A stretch of DNA of 64,000 nucleotides from CAWCQC01 sp963819905 (GTDB lineage Bacteria > Actinomycetota > Thermoleophilia > Gaiellales > Gaiellaceae), in NCBI GenBank assembly GCA_963819905.1, contig CAWFXP010000010.1, positions 62,001 through 126,000 of the forward strand, read 5' to 3'. A program made the translations under genes and the position numbers. The number at the start of each line of letters is the position of its first letter. Position 1 is the stretch's first letter. Of the stretch, positions 61,567 to 64,000 are shown piece after piece. The notes beneath the pieces were generated by a model. The model was not told the origin of the DNA. It was given only the letters and a program-made list of their open reading frames with translations, and did no database searches.

Positions 61567-62706
61567 GTGAGACACGCCGAAGTCGCGGGTGCCGGCATCG
61601 CGGGGCTCACCGCTGCCGCGGTGCTCGCCCAGCGTGGATGGAGCGTCCGGGTGCATGAGAAGGGCTCTGCGCTGCGGGAGATCGGGGCGGGGATCTTCGT
61701 CTGGGAGAACGGCCTCCGGTCGCTCGAGGCGATCGGGGGCTATGACGAGGCGACGGACGGGGCTGAGCCGATCGGGTACTGGGAGCTTCGCGACCAGAGG
61801 CAGCGCCTCCTCCAGGGCTCGTGGATGATGGGAGGCGCGCGGCTGTACCTCATCCTTCGGACTCAGCTCCACCGCGCGATCGCGAACGTGGCCATCCGGG
61901 CGGGCGTCGAGATCGTCATGAACTCGACCGTGTCGCATGCCACTGCGGACGGCGAGCTCGTCCTCGAGGACGGGACCGTGCAGCCGGCCGATCTCGTCGT
62001 CGGCGCCGACGGCGTGTACTCGCGAGTCAGGGACAACCTCCAGCTCGGTCGCCGCGTCGAGGATCTCGAGGACGGGTGCAGCCGCCACCTGGTCGAGCGG
62101 AGCGCCGAAGACCCGAAAGAGGTCACGATCGAGTACTGGCACGGCGGGCGCCGGATCGGCATCTGTCCATGCAGCCCCGACGAGGTCTACGTCTACCTGT
62201 GCTGTCCCGCGAGGGACGTTGGCGGACGCGCGAAGCCGCTCGACCGGGCGAGCTGGATCCGGTCGTTCCCTCATCTGCGTGACGCCGTCGAGCGGATTCC
62301 CGACGAGGGTCGGTGGGCACCGTTCTTCAACGTCACGTGCACGTCGTGGTCGGCGGGCCGAACGGCGATCGTCGGCGACGCCGCGCACGCCATGTCGCCG
62401 CAGCTCGGGCAGGGAGCCTGCGTGGCCATGACAAACGCGCTCGCGCTCGGCCAGGCGCTGGACACGCACGAGGACGTCCCCGTTGCTCTACGCGCGTGGG
62501 AGCTGAGCGAGCGGCCCGTGACCGACGCAACGCAGAAGTACTCGCGCATCTACGGGAAGATCGGCGTCACCTGGACGGACCACCTGCTCGACCTCCGGTC
62601 GGGTCTGGTCTGGCTCGTTGGCCGCTCTCAGTACGTTCAGCGGAAGGCGAACGTGGCTGCACACCACTTCCCGCGCCTCGCAGCCGTCGCAGGCGCCGAT
62701 CGATAG
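61567..62706 (+). CDS. FAD-dependent aromatic monooxygenase (group A)
   Basis: 379 aa. FAD motif VAGAGIAGLTAAAVL, the DG motif GADGVYSRVRDN and the second FAD motif GDAAHAMSPQLGQGA match class A single-component flavin hydroxylases such as salicylate or 6-hydroxynicotinate hydroxylase. It would hydroxylate an aromatic ring made by the molybdenum hydroxylases, decarboxylatively in the salicylate/NicC subgroup. GTG 61567 with GAGGGGG 4-9 nt upstream; 28 bp after the preceding stop. Confidence 0.9.
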   Translation: MRHAEVAGAGIAGLTAAAVLAQRGWSVRVHEKGSALREIGAGIFVWENGLRSLEAIGGYDEATDGAEPIGYWELRDQRQRLLQGSWMMGGARLYLILRTQLHRAIANVAIRAGVEIVMNSTVSHATADGELVLEDGTVQPADLVVGADGVYSRVRDNLQLGRRVEDLEDGCSRHLVERSAEDPKEVTIEYWHGGRRIGICPCSPDEVYVYLCCPARDVGGRAKPLDRASWIRSFPHLRDAVERIPDEGRWAPFFNVTCTSWSAGRTAIVGDAAHAMSPQLGQGACVAMTNALALGQALDTHEDVPVALRAWELSERPVTDATQKYSRIYGKIGVTWTDHLLDLRSGLVWLVGRSQYVQRKANVAAHHFPRLAAVAGADR

Positions 62707-62710
62707 CCGG

Positions 62711-64000
62711 ATGGGGGCCGGACACCCGGACGGCGCGGCTGAACTCGTCGTGGTCGCCGGCCGCGTCCTGACAATGGGCGGCGGCTCGGAGCGGAAAGCC
62801 GAGATCGTTGCGATCTCCGGAGGGCGCGTCGTCGCCACCGGGCCGAGGTCGTTGCTCGCCGAGCTGGCATCGCCGCAGACGCAGATCGTCGACGCGGGCG
62901 AGCGGACGGTCGTGCCCGGCTTCATCGACGTCCACGCCCACGCCGAGGTCGCCGCGCGCACGACGGCCATGACGATCGACTGCAGGGCGCCGACCTGCGA
63001 GTCGGTCGCCGACGTCCTCGACGTCCTGCGCGAGAACCTCGACCGCGTCGATCGCGGCTGGCTCGTAGGGCAGGGCAACCTCTTCTTCGACCAGAAGCTC
63101 GCCGACGGGCGGTTGCCGACCCGCGCCGAGCTCGACCAGGTGAGCACGGATGTCGCGATCGCCCTGAGAGCCGGAGGCCACGTCACGGTGCTCAACACGC
63201 GCGCGCTCGAGCTGTCCGGCATCGACCGGGCCTTCAGGCCTCCGGAGCACAGCGTCACAGGCCGCCCGATCGTCGAGCGTGACGGCAGCGAGCCGACTGG
63301 GGTTGTCAAGGAGATGGACAACCTCCTGCCGTTCCCGGGCATGGACGAGCCCTCGCTCCTCGAGGCGATCAGAAGCGGGCTTCGCGACGCCTTCACCCGG
63401 CACGGTGTCACGTGCGTCGGCGAGATCTCGGAGACGGTCGAGGGGCTGCGTCACATGGACGCTCTCCACGCGTCGGGCGAGCTCGGCACTCGCATCTGCG
63501 TCTACTTGTGGGCGCCGGGCACGATGACGCTCGAACAGGCGTGCAGCTGGCGCGACGTCCTCCGAACGCGCTCGCCCGAGTCGCTCTTCGCCATCCAGGG
63601 GGTAAAGCTCTTCGCCGACGGCGGCTACTCGGCGGCGAGCGCCGCGGTCAAGCGCGACTACGCGGGACGCCCCGGTTGGGCGGGAGCTCTTGCGCTGACG
63701 CCGGCCGACATCGTCGAGGCGTTGGAGAGGACGCGTGCGGCCGGGCTCCAGCTTGCCGTCCACGCGAACGGGGACCGCGCGCAGGAAGAGGTATGCGCCG
63801 CGGTCGAGTCGGCCGGGGGCGCCCCGCCGGGTCGCCTCCGGACGCGCGTCGAGCACGCCGGGAACTTCCTTCCCGAGTTCGAGGTGACGACGGACCATTG
63901 GCGCCGCGCAGGCATCGTCCCCGTGCCGCAGCCCGTCTTCCTCTACACCTTTGGCGACTACTTCCCCGTGTACCTCGGTGAGTACGGGACGAGGGGACGC
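62711..64000 (+). CDS. Amidohydrolase (YtcJ-like), truncated by the window end
   Basis: 430 codons from ATG 62711 without a stop. IVDAGERTVVPGFIDVHAHAE carries the HxH metal pair (quoted in part), then QGVKLFADGGYSAASAAV and LQLAVHANGDRAQEE with another metal His. YtcJ-like amidohydrolases hydrolyse amides or cyclic amides outside the ring-opening step of various pathways. Starts 4 bp after the monooxygenase stop; the C-terminal end is outside the window. The frame is intact to position 64000. Confidence 0.88.
   Translation, partial: MGAGHPDGAAELVVVAGRVLTMGGGSERKAEIVAISGGRVVATGPRSLLAELASPQTQIVDAGERTVVPGFIDVHAHAEVAARTTAMTIDCRAPTCESVADVLDVLRENLDRVDRGWLVGQGNLFFDQKLADGRLPTRAELDQVSTDVAIALRAGGHVTVLNTRALELSGIDRAFRPPEHSVTGRPIVERDGSEPTGVVKEMDNLLPFPGMDEPSLLEAIRSGLRDAFTRHGVTCVGEISETVEGLRHMDALHASGELGTRICVYLWAPGTMTLEQACSWRDVLRTRSPESLFAIQGVKLFADGGYSAASAAVKRDYAGRPGWAGALALTPADIVEALERTRAAGLQLAVHANGDRAQEEVCAAVESAGGAPPGRLRTRVEHAGNFLPEFEVTTDHWRRAGIVPVPQPVFLYTFGDYFPVYLGEYGTRGR

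Noticed and set aside
1..64000. tRNA, rRNA, integrase or insertion sequence genes
   Set aside because: No tRNA cloverleaf, rRNA segment, transposase or integrase frame was noticed; the window looks chromosomal.

Overview
The window is uniformly GC-rich and densely coded, with many 1-4 bp start/stop overlaps (ATGA, GTGA, TGATG), frequent GTG and some TTG starts, and few AT-rich stretches. Gene content (BTAD-type regulator fused to a class III cyclase, SCP2 protein, GH15 enzyme beside glucose-6-phosphate dehydrogenase, several apparently leaderless genes) suggests a high-GC actinobacterium, possibly Thermoleophilia. That placement is an inference; no rRNA or tRNA was seen to anchor it.

Layout. 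1-5.7 kb: a small repeat-bearing membrane protein, then a two-gene unit of a 1308-aa regulator/cyclase/ATPase and a caspase-like protease, closed by a long stem-loop. 5.7-17.2 kb: single housekeeping and accessory genes (Rid protein, membrane glycosyltransferase, ABC-F ATPase, M32 carboxypeptidase, MFS exporter, a frameshifted molybdopterin oxidoreductase, GNAT, SDR). 17.4-31.7 kb: ten overlapping co-directional genes joining glucan/trehalose hydrolysis, glucose-6-phosphate dehydrogenase, a GMC oxidoreductase, a type II NADH dehydrogenase and cytochrome bd with its CydDC exporter. 31.7-38.1 kb: GNAT, rsgA with an attenuator-like leader, hemolysin III, a TetR ORF running in frame into a cold-shock protein, a TetR-type divergent promoter with a cupin, an M48 protease and a beta-propeller protein, then a second inverted-repeat element. 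38.1-48.4 kb (minus strand): one long operon with hydantoinase/oxoprolinase A and B, discrete biotin carboxylase, biotin carrier and two carboxyltransferase-like subunits (together resembling a split urea carboxylase), cupins, a zinc-ribbon protein, an ankyrin protein and a 2-hydroxyacid dehydrogenase. 48.5-52.8 kb: biotin operon bioA-D-B-F, bioF frameshifted. 52.9-64 kb: a double-module Lrp regulator and a catabolic operon with two molybdenum hydroxylase large subunits, FAD and 2Fe-2S subunits, CoxG, a cyclase-family hydrolase, an FAD monooxygenase and a truncated amidohydrolase; it looks like oxidative catabolism of an aromatic or N-heterocyclic acid.

How the parts fit. The 17-31 kb operon would release glucose from storage sugars, oxidise it and pass electrons through NDH-2 and possibly the GMC enzyme to quinol and cytochrome bd. 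The biotin operon sits beside a biotin-dependent carboxylase operon. Four genes (molybdopterin oxidoreductase, GMC oxidoreductase, NDH-2, bioF) are each broken by what looks like exactly one extra base; this pattern suggests consensus sequencing errors as much as real gene loss.

Most unusual items: the cyclase/STAND-caspase gene pair, the 170-nt wobble-rich hairpin after it, the leader-peptide attenuator upstream of rsgA, the TetR-cold-shock in-frame fusion, an ankyrin gene that seems to start at AUC, and the hydantoinase plus split-carboxylase operon.
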